Assembly (NCBI GenBank): GCA_049347715.1
Contig: CP186339.1
Location: 1,984,001-2,048,000, forward strand
DNA: 64,000 nucleotides
Source of the DNA: Thalassotalea_B piscium_A
GTDB taxonomy: Bacteria; Pseudomonadota; Gammaproteobacteria; Enterobacterales; Alteromonadaceae
Direction: 5' to 3'
In this document: piece by piece, positions 54,292-63,439 of the stretch
Layout: each line of letters begins with the position of its first letter
How positions within the stretch are numbered: position 1 is the stretch's first letter
Translations under genes and position numbers: made by a program
The notes under the pieces: generated by a model
Seen by the model: the letters and a program-made list of their open reading frames with translations, nothing else
What the model was told of the DNA's origin: nothing
Database searches by the model: none

Positions 54292-56511
54292 TTGAGATAT
54301 TATTTACCCTTTGTTTTTATTTTATCATTTGTATTTTTTACATTACCTTGCCTAGGTAATGATGTGAAGGGGCATAACTTCCAAAAAGATAAACCTATTT
54401 CAAATCAACAATGCACTGCATGTCATCAACAAGCACAACATGATTGGTCGCAGTCAGATCATGCTAATGCCATGGCCATTGCAGACAAGGGCTCTGTATT
54501 AGCCGACTTTAATAATAAGCAGGTTGAGCATTATGGTCAAAAGGCATACTTTTTTATAAAGGATGGTCGTTATCAAGTGACTATTTCTTATGATGATAAA
54601 AGTGATACTTACCCGATCAAATATACCTTTGGCCACTTTCCTCTACAACAATACTTAGTGGAAACTGAACAAGGCAAATTACAGGTGTTACCTTTTGCAT
54701 GGGATAGCAGAACTAAGAATGAGGGAGGCCAACGCTGGTATCACAATTATAGTAATGAAGAAATTCGTCCCGAAGATAGACTGCATTGGCGTCAACCACT
54801 TCAGAATTGGAATGGTATGTGTGCAGATTGTCATTCAGACGGTTTAAAACGTAATTACCAAAAGGATAGTAATAGTTTTAAATCACAATTTGATAATATT
54901 AATGTTGGTTGCTTGTCATGCCATAGTAATATGTCTGTTCATGCTAAGCAGCAATCATCGAAAGATAAGGCTAACGAGAAAGTTAAAGGTGACGTTAGAA
55001 ATGCTATCTCTTTTCAAGATCCTACCCAGCAGTGGTTAAGAACATTAGGCAATAATACAGCATCATGGCAAGGTAAAAAAAGAGATAACAGCTTCATGGA
55101 TACTTGCTTTGCATGTCATTCGTTACGCTCTCCACTTAGTGATGGTATTAATCCAGAAAAACCGTTTCTCGACCAATTTACACCTCAACTGCTTGTCGCA
55201 CCGAATTATTATGCAGACGGACAAATAAAAGAAGAAGTTTATGTTTATGGTTCATTCTTGCAAAGTAAAATGTATGCGGCAGGTGTGAACTGCTTAGATT
55301 GCCATGACAAACATACTATGAAGATAAAAGTACAAGGTAATGGCTTATGTTTACAGTGCCATAGTGCTGAGGTATTTAATACTAAAAGTCATCATCAACA
55401 TAATGAAGACTCTGCAGGTGCACAGTGTGTTAATTGCCATATGCCTGAAAAGAGGTTTATGGGCGTTGATGATAGACGAGATCATAGCCTTAAAATACCT
55501 AGACCCGACTTATCAATGAAATTTGCTACGCCAAATGCTTGTCAGCAGTGCCATCAAGATAAAAGTAACCAATGGGCGAGTGACACGTTAGAAAAATGGC
55601 ACGGTAAACCCCGAGCTGTATTATCAAGTAAAGAGCACCTAATGGCATTAAACTTAGGTCAAAATATAACTATTGAGCAACACTTAGCGATAATTGCAGA
55701 TGAAAAGCTCGATACGATAAGCCGAGCTACTGCGTTAGAAATGCTTGCTTATAGTACTCAAACTATTTCTGGTGAAAAGTTAGCGCCTTACCTCAAACAT
55801 AAAGAGCCATTATTACGTTTAAGCGCAACGCGTGTCAGTGTTTTATTGTCTCCTAAAGAAAGAGAACACTATGTAAGTCCTAGATTAAAGGATAAGTTTA
55901 AAGCCATACGTGTTGCCGCCGCTCGTAGTTTGATTACTACGGGTCTATTAAAAGAAAATCACACCTTGTTTACTCAAGCATTTAATGAATTACTAGCTGT
56001 GAACGAAGTCAATAGTTGGCGCGGAGAAGGCCGAGCTAATCAAGCGTCATTAGCTTTTGAGCTTAATAATGAACTTAGCGGTGAAAAGTTACTTAAGGAA
56101 ACCATTAAAATAGAACCTTATTTTGATGTCGGTTATATCAATTTATCTGAGTTATATCGTAGACAACAACGTCCAAATTTAGTCGCATCTGTATTGAAGC
56201 AAGGGATGAAAAATGCTCCGTTATCAGGCATGTTACAATATTTATTCGGTTTACATCTTGTGCGGGAAAAAGAATTAAGTAAAGCCATTCCATATTTTGA
56301 AAAAGCGATAAAATTAACACCTAGCGACCCTCAATATGCTTATACTTTTGTTTTAGCACTTGATGGTTTAGGAGAAAGTAAAAAAGCACTACAAGCACTT
56401 AAAGATCTTATTGTGCTTTATCAAGACAAAGCGCAATTAAAAGAGCTTGGCTTATATTTATCTCAAAAATTATCCAGCCGAGCTGATTATGAATTATTTA
56501 TAAAAATGTAA
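54292..56511 (+). CDS. octaheme cytochrome c with C-terminal TPR domain
   Basis: A 739-residue exported protein starting with TTG (a stop codon lies two codons upstream in frame, and GTGAG lies about 8 bases before). Signal segment to about Gly22, then eight CXXCH haem sites at residues 41, 177, 207, 272, 334, 353, 379 and 417. The C-terminal 300 residues are helical with HEAT-like and tetratricopeptide features (LPYFEKAIKLTPSDPQYA-type repeat near 660-690). It follows the DUF1800/DUF1501 pair by 69 bases. It is likely a periplasmic electron carrier or reductase with a protein-binding tail; the partner is unknown. Confidence 0.88.
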   Translation: MRYYLPFVFILSFVFFTLPCLGNDVKGHNFQKDKPISNQQCTACHQQAQHDWSQSDHANAMAIADKGSVLADFNNKQVEHYGQKAYFFIKDGRYQVTISYDDKSDTYPIKYTFGHFPLQQYLVETEQGKLQVLPFAWDSRTKNEGGQRWYHNYSNEEIRPEDRLHWRQPLQNWNGMCADCHSDGLKRNYQKDSNSFKSQFDNINVGCLSCHSNMSVHAKQQSSKDKANEKVKGDVRNAISFQDPTQQWLRTLGNNTASWQGKKRDNSFMDTCFACHSLRSPLSDGINPEKPFLDQFTPQLLVAPNYYADGQIKEEVYVYGSFLQSKMYAAGVNCLDCHDKHTMKIKVQGNGLCLQCHSAEVFNTKSHHQHNEDSAGAQCVNCHMPEKRFMGVDDRRDHSLKIPRPDLSMKFATPNACQQCHQDKSNQWASDTLEKWHGKPRAVLSSKEHLMALNLGQNITIEQHLAIIADEKLDTISRATALEMLAYSTQTISGEKLAPYLKHKEPLLRLSATRVSVLLSPKEREHYVSPRLKDKFKAIRVAAARSLITTGLLKENHTLFTQAFNELLAVNEVNSWRGEGRANQASLAFELNNELSGEKLLKETIKIEPYFDVGYINLSELYRRQQRPNLVASVLKQGMKNAPLSGMLQYLFGLHLVREKELSKAIPYFEKAIKLTPSDPQYAYTFVLALDGLGESKKALQALKDLIVLYQDKAQLKELGLYLSQKLSSRADYELFIKM

Positions 56512-56609
56512 TTAAAATTTTATAAATAACATTGAAGCGACGTTTATTCGCATTAATCAGTAAAAATTTTGGTACTGACAGCCTACCCATTTAAGGATTA
56601 TGGTATTTA

Positions 56610-57584
56610 ATGACTAATGTACAAACAATTTTATTAGAAAACAATCAGGGTATGTTGGTGGAGATCCTCAACTTTGGTGCTCGCATTAAATCGATTGTGT
56701 TTCCTGTTAAAGGGAAAGCAACTCAGATGACCGTTGGCTATGAAAATGCTGAAGATTATCTCACTGATACTTTTTATTTAGGCGCTACTTGCGGAAGAGT
56801 TTGTAATCGCATTGAAGGAGGTAAGTTTACTTTAAACGGTATCAACTATCCTCTAAACCAAAATGAAAATGAACATTGTTTACATGGCGGAGAGGTTAGT
56901 TTTGCTAGTCGATTTTGGCAGATTTCATCGTCAAGTAAGTCAACGGTGACATTAACATTAGTGTCTGAACATGGCGACCAAGGTTTTCCTGGGCAATTGA
57001 ACCTGCAAGTGAAATATCATTTAACTGATGACAATCAACTCGAAATCGATTATTTCGGTAAAACTGATGCTCCAACACCTGTTAGTGTTACCAATCATGC
57101 CTATTTCAATTTAGGCAATGACAGTGCTGAGCTGTTAGATTTACAAATTGCAGCGTCTAACATGCTAGAAAGAAAAGAAAACGGTCTGCCAAGCGGTAAC
57201 ATTTTATCGGTTAAAAATTCAGATTTTGACTTTAGAGAACCATTTAATATAGGTGAAAGACAGGCTAATAATTCAGATGTTAATTTAAAAAAAATGGCTT
57301 GTTACGATCACTGTTACGTTCTGGATGAAGATGGAATGAGTACAGCAAAAGCTACTTTAGTGTCTAAAAATACAGGTGTAAAAATGTCGTTATTTACCAA
57401 CCAACCAGCACTACAATTGTATACGGGGGTAGCATTATCGGGTGAATTTACTGCATATCAAGGTGTCTGTTTAGAAGCTCAACATTATTCCAATGCAGTA
57501 AATATTAGCCATTTTCCAAGTAGTATCTTATTACCAAATGATGAATATAAACGAAAAATCATTTATCAATTTGAATGTTTATAA
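56610..57584 (+). CDS. galM: aldose 1-epimerase
   Basis: GalM interconverts alpha and beta anomers of galactose and related sugars. The 324-residue protein has LHGG (His92), NHAYFNLG (His163), a family Asp near 233 and the catalytic Glu289 in CLEAQHYSNAVN. No signal peptide, so cytoplasmic. It closes the galactan locus and would supply the beta anomer to a galactose dehydrogenase. AAGGATT lies about 10 bases before the start. Confidence 0.92.
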   Translation: MTNVQTILLENNQGMLVEILNFGARIKSIVFPVKGKATQMTVGYENAEDYLTDTFYLGATCGRVCNRIEGGKFTLNGINYPLNQNENEHCLHGGEVSFASRFWQISSSSKSTVTLTLVSEHGDQGFPGQLNLQVKYHLTDDNQLEIDYFGKTDAPTPVSVTNHAYFNLGNDSAELLDLQIAASNMLERKENGLPSGNILSVKNSDFDFREPFNIGERQANNSDVNLKKMACYDHCYVLDEDGMSTAKATLVSKNTGVKMSLFTNQPALQLYTGVALSGEFTAYQGVCLEAQHYSNAVNISHFPSSILLPNDEYKRKIIYQFECL

Positions 57585-57618
57585 AATAAATTCTATTTAT
57601 TTAGTCATTTCATATATG

Positions 57619-57650
57619 TGGGGGGAGCGCATCTTTTCTAAATCCCCCCA
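57619..57650. terminator. G/C-rich hairpin between galM and the convergent gene
   Basis: TGGGGGGA (57619-57626) and TCCCCCCA (57643-57650) form a perfect 8-bp stem with a 16-base loop. No T tract follows directly, but its place between convergent genes suggests a bidirectional end. Confidence 0.5.
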
Positions 57651-57675
57651 AACTATTGTTTGAACATTGATTGTG

Positions 57676-58131
57676 TTAAATATCATCCATGCGATGTGCA
57701 GAATGTACCAGCTGTTGTGATTTAAGTGTTTGAAATTCAATTAAATTTTCAACGTGTGTTTTAACCGTTTCACTGCCAACTAAATCCTTGATGATCTGTA
57801 ACCAATCAGTTAACTGGATCCTTACTTCTGTAGTAGCACTAAGTACAAGATCAAAGCTAACCTCTGTGTTTTGTTTAAAACTATTTATCAGCTCTGATAG
57901 CTTATGTTCAATATCTTCGTCAATCCATGTATCGAGAACACTAACGGATTCATCACTACTTAATTTTTTAAGATCTAGGATGTTTTCTGCTTGCTTGTCA
58001 ATGATGTAGTGAAGAAAAATACGTGTTCGTTCATCCTTAGTATTCTCTAAAAAAAAGTCATATAAACCATTCAACTCTTGATTTATTTCTATTACATGTT
58101 CATATATTTCTTTTAATTGATGATATCTCAT
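57676..58131 (-). CDS. all-helical protein of unknown function, in the NsrR-type unit
   Basis: A 151-residue soluble protein predicted to be a bundle of four to five helices, begun by MRYHQLKEIYEHVIEINQELNG-type heptads. It recalls ferritin-like proteins, but the diagnostic ExxH metal motifs are not seen (HYIIDKQAEN instead), so I do not name a metal site. GAGGATAT precedes the start. It follows the reductase gene by 93 bases and probably shares its promoter with NsrR-like operators. Confidence 0.6.
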   Translation of the reverse strand: MRYHQLKEIYEHVIEINQELNGLYDFFLENTKDERTRIFLHYIIDKQAENILDLKKLSSDESVSVLDTWIDEDIEHKLSELINSFKQNTEVSFDLVLSATTEVRIQLTDWLQIIKDLVGSETVKTHVENLIEFQTLKSQQLVHSAHRMDDI

Positions 58132-58224
58132 TTTATATCCTCGGTTTTACATTAAACCTATTACTTTCTCGTTATATTGGTTAGCTTTTTATCAAGCTTG
58201 AACCAGTGGCATTTAATATAGCAT

Positions 58225-59262
58225 TTAATTCTCGGCCATATCTTTAATGTGAATCAAATTTTGTAGAATAGGGCTTGTCGTCGTATATAAGGTTGCAACA
58301 CGTTTTGTTGTGTCCATTGACTGCTTAATAGCAAAGGCGGCTAGTGCAGACTCATGGAAGCCACTTAAAATTAGGTTTCTTTTACCAGGATAATAATTTA
58401 TATCTCCTACTGCATATATCCCTGGAATTGATGTTTGAAACTTTTCTGTATCGACACAAATTTGATGACGGTGCATGTCAAAATTCCAATCAGCGATTGG
58501 GCCTATTTTCGGCGAGAGACCAAACATCACAAGTAAATGATCTACATCTATGGTTCTTTTTATACCTGAAGATTGAACAATAAGCTTACTTAAAGAATCG
58601 CCGTCTTTTTTATAGTCAACAACTTGTCCGCTTAAAAATTGCATTTCATAGTTTGCACATAATTGCTCCATTTTACTAATACTTGCTTTAGATGCTCTAA
58701 AGTTTGTGCTTCTGTGAATCATGAGGACGCTTTGTGCTATTGGCTGTAAGGTAAGAGCCCAATCAAAAGCACTATCACCACCACCTAAAATAACGACATT
58801 TTTACCTTTATATAAATTTTTGTCTTTTACTTTATAAAAAAGTTGACGGTCTTCAAATTCTTCAATCCCTTTGACTTTGAGACGAACGGGTTCAAAAGCA
58901 CCACTTCCTGCGGCAATAACGATCGCCTTACATTCTATTAAAGTACCTTTATCTGTTTTCACAAAAAACACATTATCTTTTTCTTTATGTATCTCTATCA
59001 CCTTTTGAGATAACAAATATTGAGGTTTAAATGGGGATGCTTGTTTTTCTAGCGAATCTATAATCGATTGGGCAGAGGCTACTGGAATTGCGGGAATGTC
59101 ATAGATAGGTTTGTCTGGGTAAAGTTGCGAACATTGCCCACCAAGTTCAGAAATACTATCAACTACAATAGATTTAAGGCCTTGTAAGCCTAATTCAAAT
59201 ATTTGAAAGATACCAACAGGGCCAGCACCAATAATAACGACATCTGTCTTTAATTTTTTCAT
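58225..59262 (-). CDS. ferredoxin--NADP(+) reductase-like flavoprotein (TrxR-type fold)
   Basis: A 345-residue pyridine nucleotide-disulfide family protein. FAD motif GAGPVG at residues 12-17, GGQCSQLYPDKPIYDIP near 42-58, NADPH motif VVILGGGDSAFDWAL near 156-170 and GIYAVGDINYYPGKRN near 283-298. It lacks the CxxC redox pair of thioredoxin reductase, which fits the YumC-type ferredoxin/flavodoxin-NADP+ reductases. It is divergent from the NsrR gene with two operators in the gap, so nitric-oxide control is likely. Confidence 0.85.
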   Translation of the reverse strand: MKKLKTDVVIIGAGPVGIFQIFELGLQGLKSIVVDSISELGGQCSQLYPDKPIYDIPAIPVASAQSIIDSLEKQASPFKPQYLLSQKVIEIHKEKDNVFFVKTDKGTLIECKAIVIAAGSGAFEPVRLKVKGIEEFEDRQLFYKVKDKNLYKGKNVVILGGGDSAFDWALTLQPIAQSVLMIHRSTNFRASKASISKMEQLCANYEMQFLSGQVVDYKKDGDSLSKLIVQSSGIKRTIDVDHLLVMFGLSPKIGPIADWNFDMHRHQICVDTEKFQTSIPGIYAVGDINYYPGKRNLILSGFHESALAAFAIKQSMDTTKRVATLYTTTSPILQNLIHIKDMAEN

Positions 59263-59299
59263 CTGAACTATTCCTTATTTAATAAAATCAAACCAAACT

Positions 59300-59322
59300 A
59301 AGATACATTTAATATGTATCTT
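59300..59322. promoter_or_regulatory. predicted NsrR operator 1
   Basis: Arms AAGATACATTT and ATATGTATCTT around a central A match the enterobacterial NsrR 11-1-11 pattern (AAGATGCATTT and its complement); 10 of 11 bases pair between arms. It lies 38 bases before the reductase start. Confidence 0.8.
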
Positions 59323-59338
59323 ATGTTACGCTTGCTAT

Positions 59339-59361
59339 ATGATACATGTCAAATGTATATT
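59339..59361. promoter_or_regulatory. predicted NsrR operator 2
   Basis: Arms ATGATACATGT and AAATGTATATT around C are a weaker version of the first site (3 mismatches in total). It begins 16 bases after the first ends, so both may lie on one helix face region for cooperative binding. Confidence 0.65.
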
Positions 59362-59552
59362 AAAGTCTTGGCGGTTATTATCGTCTTAATTAGGTTCACT
59401 TCAGTTGTATTGGTGAAAAACGCTTAAAAAGGATTTATTCGGTTTATGTATTAATAATATTAATTGTTCGTTATTACCCGTTTTCACAGTGTTTCTATCA
59501 CACAAAAATTAATATTCATATTTAGCTCATTAGCAAATTTAAAGGAGAATAC

Positions 59553-59981
59553 ATGCATTTAACTCGCCATACAGATTACGGAATTAGAATTCTCATTTAC
59601 CTAGCGCTTTTGCCGAAGAATGAAAAAGCGAGCATTGATACCATTAGCCGTTTATATAATATTTCTAGAAATAACGTGAACAAAATAGTGCACCAATTAG
59701 GTAAAGCTGACGTTATTGAAACTAAACGAGGGAAAGGAGGGGGCTTTTCTCTAAAATTATCTCCTGAAAGTATTAATATTGGCGATATGATTATTTTATT
59801 GGAGAATTCCTTAGACATTGTTGACTGTGATACACAAAGGTGTCGCATTTTACCTGCATGTAAATTTAAAAGTATTGTCAATGAAGCAAAAAAATCCTTC
59901 TTAGATACATTAGCTCATTACACTCTAGCGGATTTAATGGAAGGATCGAGAGATGAACTTATTAGCATATTTGAATTATAA
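59553..59981 (+). CDS. nsrR: NsrR-type nitric-oxide sensing repressor (Rrf2 family)
   Basis: A 142-residue Rrf2 regulator matching E. coli NsrR along its length: MHLTRHTDYGIRILIYLALLP, SRNNVNKIVHQLGKADV (helix-turn-helix), RGKGGGFSL (wing), and three iron-sulfur cysteines Cys92, Cys97 and Cys103 in DCDTQRCRILPAC (E. coli 91, 96, 102). The [Fe-S] cluster senses NO. AGGAGA precedes the ATG. The gene is divergent from the reductase, with two NsrR-like sites between. Confidence 0.9.
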   Translation: MHLTRHTDYGIRILIYLALLPKNEKASIDTISRLYNISRNNVNKIVHQLGKADVIETKRGKGGGFSLKLSPESINIGDMIILLENSLDIVDCDTQRCRILPACKFKSIVNEAKKSFLDTLAHYTLADLMEGSRDELISIFEL

Positions 59982-60484
59982 TCATAGTTAGCTATTGCTT
60001 GATTCTTATCGGTACTCATCATTAAGTAGTTGAATTATATATAAACTACAAAGCTAAAACTGACTTTGGGAGTAACCATGTGATAACCCAGCAGGCAAAA
60101 ATACAGTTAGCTTTCTTGCTTTAAATTGGGGTAGGGGTTGGAGCGCCATTTAATTATTACTATTAAATATAGGTGTTTTCGTAACAAATAGGTTTTAGTA
60201 TTTTTTCTAATTAATATAAGTATTAATAAATAGATACAAAAAGAGCATTTTTGATCTCTAAAGACGGGTAATTTTTTATGATAAATTTAATGAAATAACG
60301 TAGGCTATATTAATAGAAAAATCTATATTCATTAACCTTTATCAGGTGACTTACAATAGAGATAGGTTAATCGCTTCACTTATCAAAAGTAAGCTAAATT
60401 TCAGCTACAGATTTAAATAATTAAAATAAATTAAGTAATGTAGGTAAGCCATACTTATTTACTTACTGCAATGGAGATAAAAAC
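59982..60484. other. 503-base intergenic region before the molybdenum hydroxylase genes
   Basis: AT-rich, with no supported coding frame, strong terminator or clear operator. It presumably holds the 3' end of nsrR and the promoter of the hydroxylase operon. Confidence 0.5.
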
Positions 60485-60982
60485 ATGATTTCGTTTACCG
60501 TCAACGGTAAGGTCCGTAAATTTTCTGGCGACCCAACGACTCCCGTACTTTGGTATTTACGAGATGAGTTACAACTTACTGGTCCTAAATTTGGATGTGG
60601 TATGGCGCAATGTGGCGCATGTACTGTTCATATTAACGGCGTTGCACAGCGTTCATGTGTATTGCCTATATCTGCAGTATCAGGCAGTAAGATCACTACC
60701 ATTGAAGGTTTAAGTGAAGACGGTGAGCATCCAGTGCAACAAGCTTGGGTTGAGCACAAAGTTCCTCAATGTGGTTTTTGTCAATGTGGTCAAATGATGC
60801 AAGCAGCTAGTTTACTCGCAACTAACCCTAGTCCAACTGATGAAGATATTGTGCAAAGCATGTCAGGCAATATTTGTCGATGTGGCACTTACCCTCGTAT
60901 TCATAAAGCGATTAAATCTGCGGCTAAATCAATGGCGGGTGTGGCTTATTATGTTCCTGAAAAAGCAGGAGAAGAAGCATGA
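60485..60982 (+). CDS. molybdenum hydroxylase small subunit (2Fe-2S), isoquinoline 1-oxidoreductase type
   Basis: A 165-residue electron-transfer subunit with two 2Fe-2S sites. The plant-type N-terminal cluster uses Cys38, Cys43, Cys46 and Cys58 (CGMAQCGAC). The C-terminal helical cluster uses Cys96, Cys99, Cys131 and Cys133 (CGFCQCGQ, CRCGTYPRI). It has the length of IorA-like or aldehyde oxidoreductase small subunits. GGAGAT precedes the ATG. It overlaps the large subunit by 4 bases (ATGA). No gene for molybdopterin maturation is visible. Confidence 0.93.
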   Translation: MISFTVNGKVRKFSGDPTTPVLWYLRDELQLTGPKFGCGMAQCGACTVHINGVAQRSCVLPISAVSGSKITTIEGLSEDGEHPVQQAWVEHKVPQCGFCQCGQMMQAASLLATNPSPTDEDIVQSMSGNICRCGTYPRIHKAIKSAAKSMAGVAYYVPEKAGEEA

Positions 60983-63234
60983 GCCAATATTTTGATTTAA
61001 GCCGTCGTGGTTTTTTAAAGTCTAGTGCTGCTGTCGGCGCTCTAGTTCTTGGTACTTGTTTTACTGGATCTGCACCTAGAGTAATGGCTGGGGTACTTGA
61101 GAAACCATCTGAATTAGCAAAAAGAGCTAATTTGTTTGTTGCCTTACGTCCAGATGGTGTTGTTGAAATTACTTGTCATCGCTCTGAAATGGGCCAACAA
61201 ATTCGTACTGCGATAGCCCAAATCGTAGCTGATGAAATGGAAGCTTCTTGGGACAAAGTCGTTGTTATCCAAGGAAAAGGCGATCCTAAATACGGTGACC
61301 AAAATACCGATGGCTCACGAAGCATTCGTTACAATATGCAACGTTTACGTGAAATGGGCGCAAGTGTTCGTCATCTTATGCGACAAGCAGCAGCAACGCG
61401 CTGGAATGTATCTATAGATTCATGTTCAGCAGTGCAGCACATTGTTACTCATACATCAGGTAAAACCCTAACTTATGCTGAGTTGGTAAATGATGCATTA
61501 AACATCACACCGCCAGAAATAGATAAAATCTCTCTTAAAAAGCGTAATGAGTGGCGTTACATTAATACCGCCATGGAACATATTGATTTAAAAGATATAG
61601 TCACAGGCAAAGCAACATTTGCGGCTGATGTGCAAGAGCCTAAAGCGCTTATCGCAATGGTTGTTCGTCCTCCTGTTGTTGGTGGCAAAGTTAAAAGTTT
61701 TGACGCTAAGGCTGCGAAAGCAATAGAAGGCGTGGTCGACGTAGTAGAAATTCCAGCACCGAAAGGCGCACCTATGTTTCAACCTAAAGGTGGTATTGCC
61801 ATCGTTGCCAATAATACTTGGGCCGCCATGAAAGCCCGCAAAGCATTAACTGTAATATGGGAAGATGGTAAAAACGCCGACTATAATTCAGAAGTGTTTA
61901 AGCAAAGCCTACTAGCTACCGTGGCTTCGTCGCAATCGTCAGTGCGCTCAATCGGAGATGCTGAAAGTATCCTAGCAAAAAACAGCGATAAATTAGTGGC
62001 TGATTACTATGTCCCCCATTTAGCCCAGGCGCCAATGGAACCACCTTGTGCTACCGCAATGTATTACAAAGATCATGTAGACGTGTGGGCTGCAACGCAA
62101 AACCCACAAGCAGATATGACGACCGTTGCTGCAATGGTTGGCATGCCAAAAGAACAAATTAACGTTCACGTTACTATGTTAGGTGGCGGTTTTGGGCGAA
62201 AATCTAAGCCTGATTTCTCTGCCGAGGCAGCTTACATTTCAATGAAAACAGGTAAGCCAATTCGTGTTCAATGGACTCGTGAAGACGATATACAACATGG
62301 TTTCTACCATGCAGTGTCAGCTCAACATATTGAAGCGTCGTTAGACAAAAATGGTGCCATAGAAGCGTATTTGCACCGTACTGCGTTTTCGCCTATTGCA
62401 TCTACCTTTCAAGAGGGGGCTACCTCTCCCGCTGCTTTTGAGTTAGGTTTAGGCTTTACTGATAACCCAATTAATACACCTAACATGAAGTTAGAAAATG
62501 GTGAAGCTCCTGCCAAAGCTCGAATTGGTTGGATGCGTTCGGTATCTAATATTTTTCATGCCTTTGCTATTCAGTCTTTTATTGCTGAAGCGGCACATAA
62601 AGCAGGACGTGATCAAAAAGACTATTTGTTAGAAACCATAGGACCAGATCGTATTGTTGATGTAACAGAGGAAAATGCCGAATACGGTAACTACGGCGGT
62701 GATAAAGCGGTTTATCCGTTAGATATTGGTCGACTGCGTAATGTTATTAAAAAGGCAGCTGACATGAGTCAATGGGGACGAGAACTCCCTAAAGGTCGCG
62801 GTATGGGGATAGCAGCACATAGAAGCTTCTTAACTTATGTCGCTACTGTGGTTGAAGTAGAAGTTTCAGAAAAAGGTGATCTTAAAATTATTAAATCATG
62901 GGCGAGTATTGATGCAGGAACAGTAGTAAATACCGATACCGTGAAAAATCAGGTACAAGGTGGTTCTATTTACGGAATTACTGCGGCAATCAGCGATGGC
63001 ATTACTTTCGACAATGGTCGTGTACAACAAAGTAATTTTCACGACTATCGCGTACCTCGTATGAGTGACTCTCCGCTAGAAATAGACGTAGAAATCATTG
63101 AAAGTGATGCAGCGCCTGCGGGTGTTGGTGAGCCAGCTACTCCGGTTTACGCGCCAGCACTATGTAATGCAATATTCGCCGCATGTGGTAAACGCATTAG
63201 ACAGTTGCCGATTGGCGATCAGCTAAAAGCTTAA
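60979..63234 (+). CDS. molybdenum hydroxylase large subunit, isoquinoline 1-oxidoreductase type
   Basis: A 751-residue molybdopterin-binding subunit of the xanthine dehydrogenase family, with a twin-arginine signal (DLSRRGFLKSSAAVGAL) for periplasmic export. MLGGGFGRKSKPDFSAEA and GVGEPATPVYAPAL (with the catalytic Glu) are the molybdenum-site motifs. It resembles IorB-type enzymes that lack a FAD subunit and pass electrons to a membrane acceptor. Substrate unknown; aldehydes or N-heterocycles are oxidised by relatives. A hairpin follows the stop. Confidence 0.92.
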   Translation: MSQYFDLSRRGFLKSSAAVGALVLGTCFTGSAPRVMAGVLEKPSELAKRANLFVALRPDGVVEITCHRSEMGQQIRTAIAQIVADEMEASWDKVVVIQGKGDPKYGDQNTDGSRSIRYNMQRLREMGASVRHLMRQAAATRWNVSIDSCSAVQHIVTHTSGKTLTYAELVNDALNITPPEIDKISLKKRNEWRYINTAMEHIDLKDIVTGKATFAADVQEPKALIAMVVRPPVVGGKVKSFDAKAAKAIEGVVDVVEIPAPKGAPMFQPKGGIAIVANNTWAAMKARKALTVIWEDGKNADYNSEVFKQSLLATVASSQSSVRSIGDAESILAKNSDKLVADYYVPHLAQAPMEPPCATAMYYKDHVDVWAATQNPQADMTTVAAMVGMPKEQINVHVTMLGGGFGRKSKPDFSAEAAYISMKTGKPIRVQWTREDDIQHGFYHAVSAQHIEASLDKNGAIEAYLHRTAFSPIASTFQEGATSPAAFELGLGFTDNPINTPNMKLENGEAPAKARIGWMRSVSNIFHAFAIQSFIAEAAHKAGRDQKDYLLETIGPDRIVDVTEENAEYGNYGGDKAVYPLDIGRLRNVIKKAADMSQWGRELPKGRGMGIAAHRSFLTYVATVVEVEVSEKGDLKIIKSWASIDAGTVVNTDTVKNQVQGGSIYGITAAISDGITFDNGRVQQSNFHDYRVPRMSDSPLEIDVEIIESDAAPAGVGEPATPVYAPALCNAIFAACGKRIRQLPIGDQLKA

Positions 63235-63246
63235 GCCTTTACTATA

Positions 63247-63281
63247 ACCGCCTACTTATTGATATAAGATACCTAGGCGGT
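63247..63281 (+). terminator. hairpin after the molybdenum hydroxylase operon
   Basis: ACCGCCTA (63247-63254) pairs with TAGGCGGT (63274-63281) around a 19-base loop; the following TTATA is a weak T tract. Confidence 0.5.
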
Positions 63282-63371
63282 TTATAGGTTTACTTAATAT
63301 AATCTATGAGTACAGTGCTGTTAGTTTAAAATACAACAATTCCTGCCGAGTCATACAGGTACTAATATTAT

Positions 63372-63399
63372 AAAAAACGCTAAATGATTAGCGTTTTTT
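63372..63399. terminator. bidirectional intrinsic terminator
   Basis: A perfect 12-bp stem AAAAAACGCTAA (63372-63383) / TTAGCGTTTTTT (63388-63399) with an ATGA loop, T-rich on both strands. It serves the convergent hydroxylase operon and the dehydrogenase gene. Confidence 0.88.
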
Positions 63400-63439
63400 A
63401 TATCTATATTTAGATGAATTACTCATTTAATGTTTAGTT

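Noticed and set aside
57600..60480. Search for a second copy of the tRNA-Ser 3' end as an attachment site at the far end of the locus
   Set aside because: No stretch resembling the tRNA T-arm and acceptor end was found, and no integrase gene is present.
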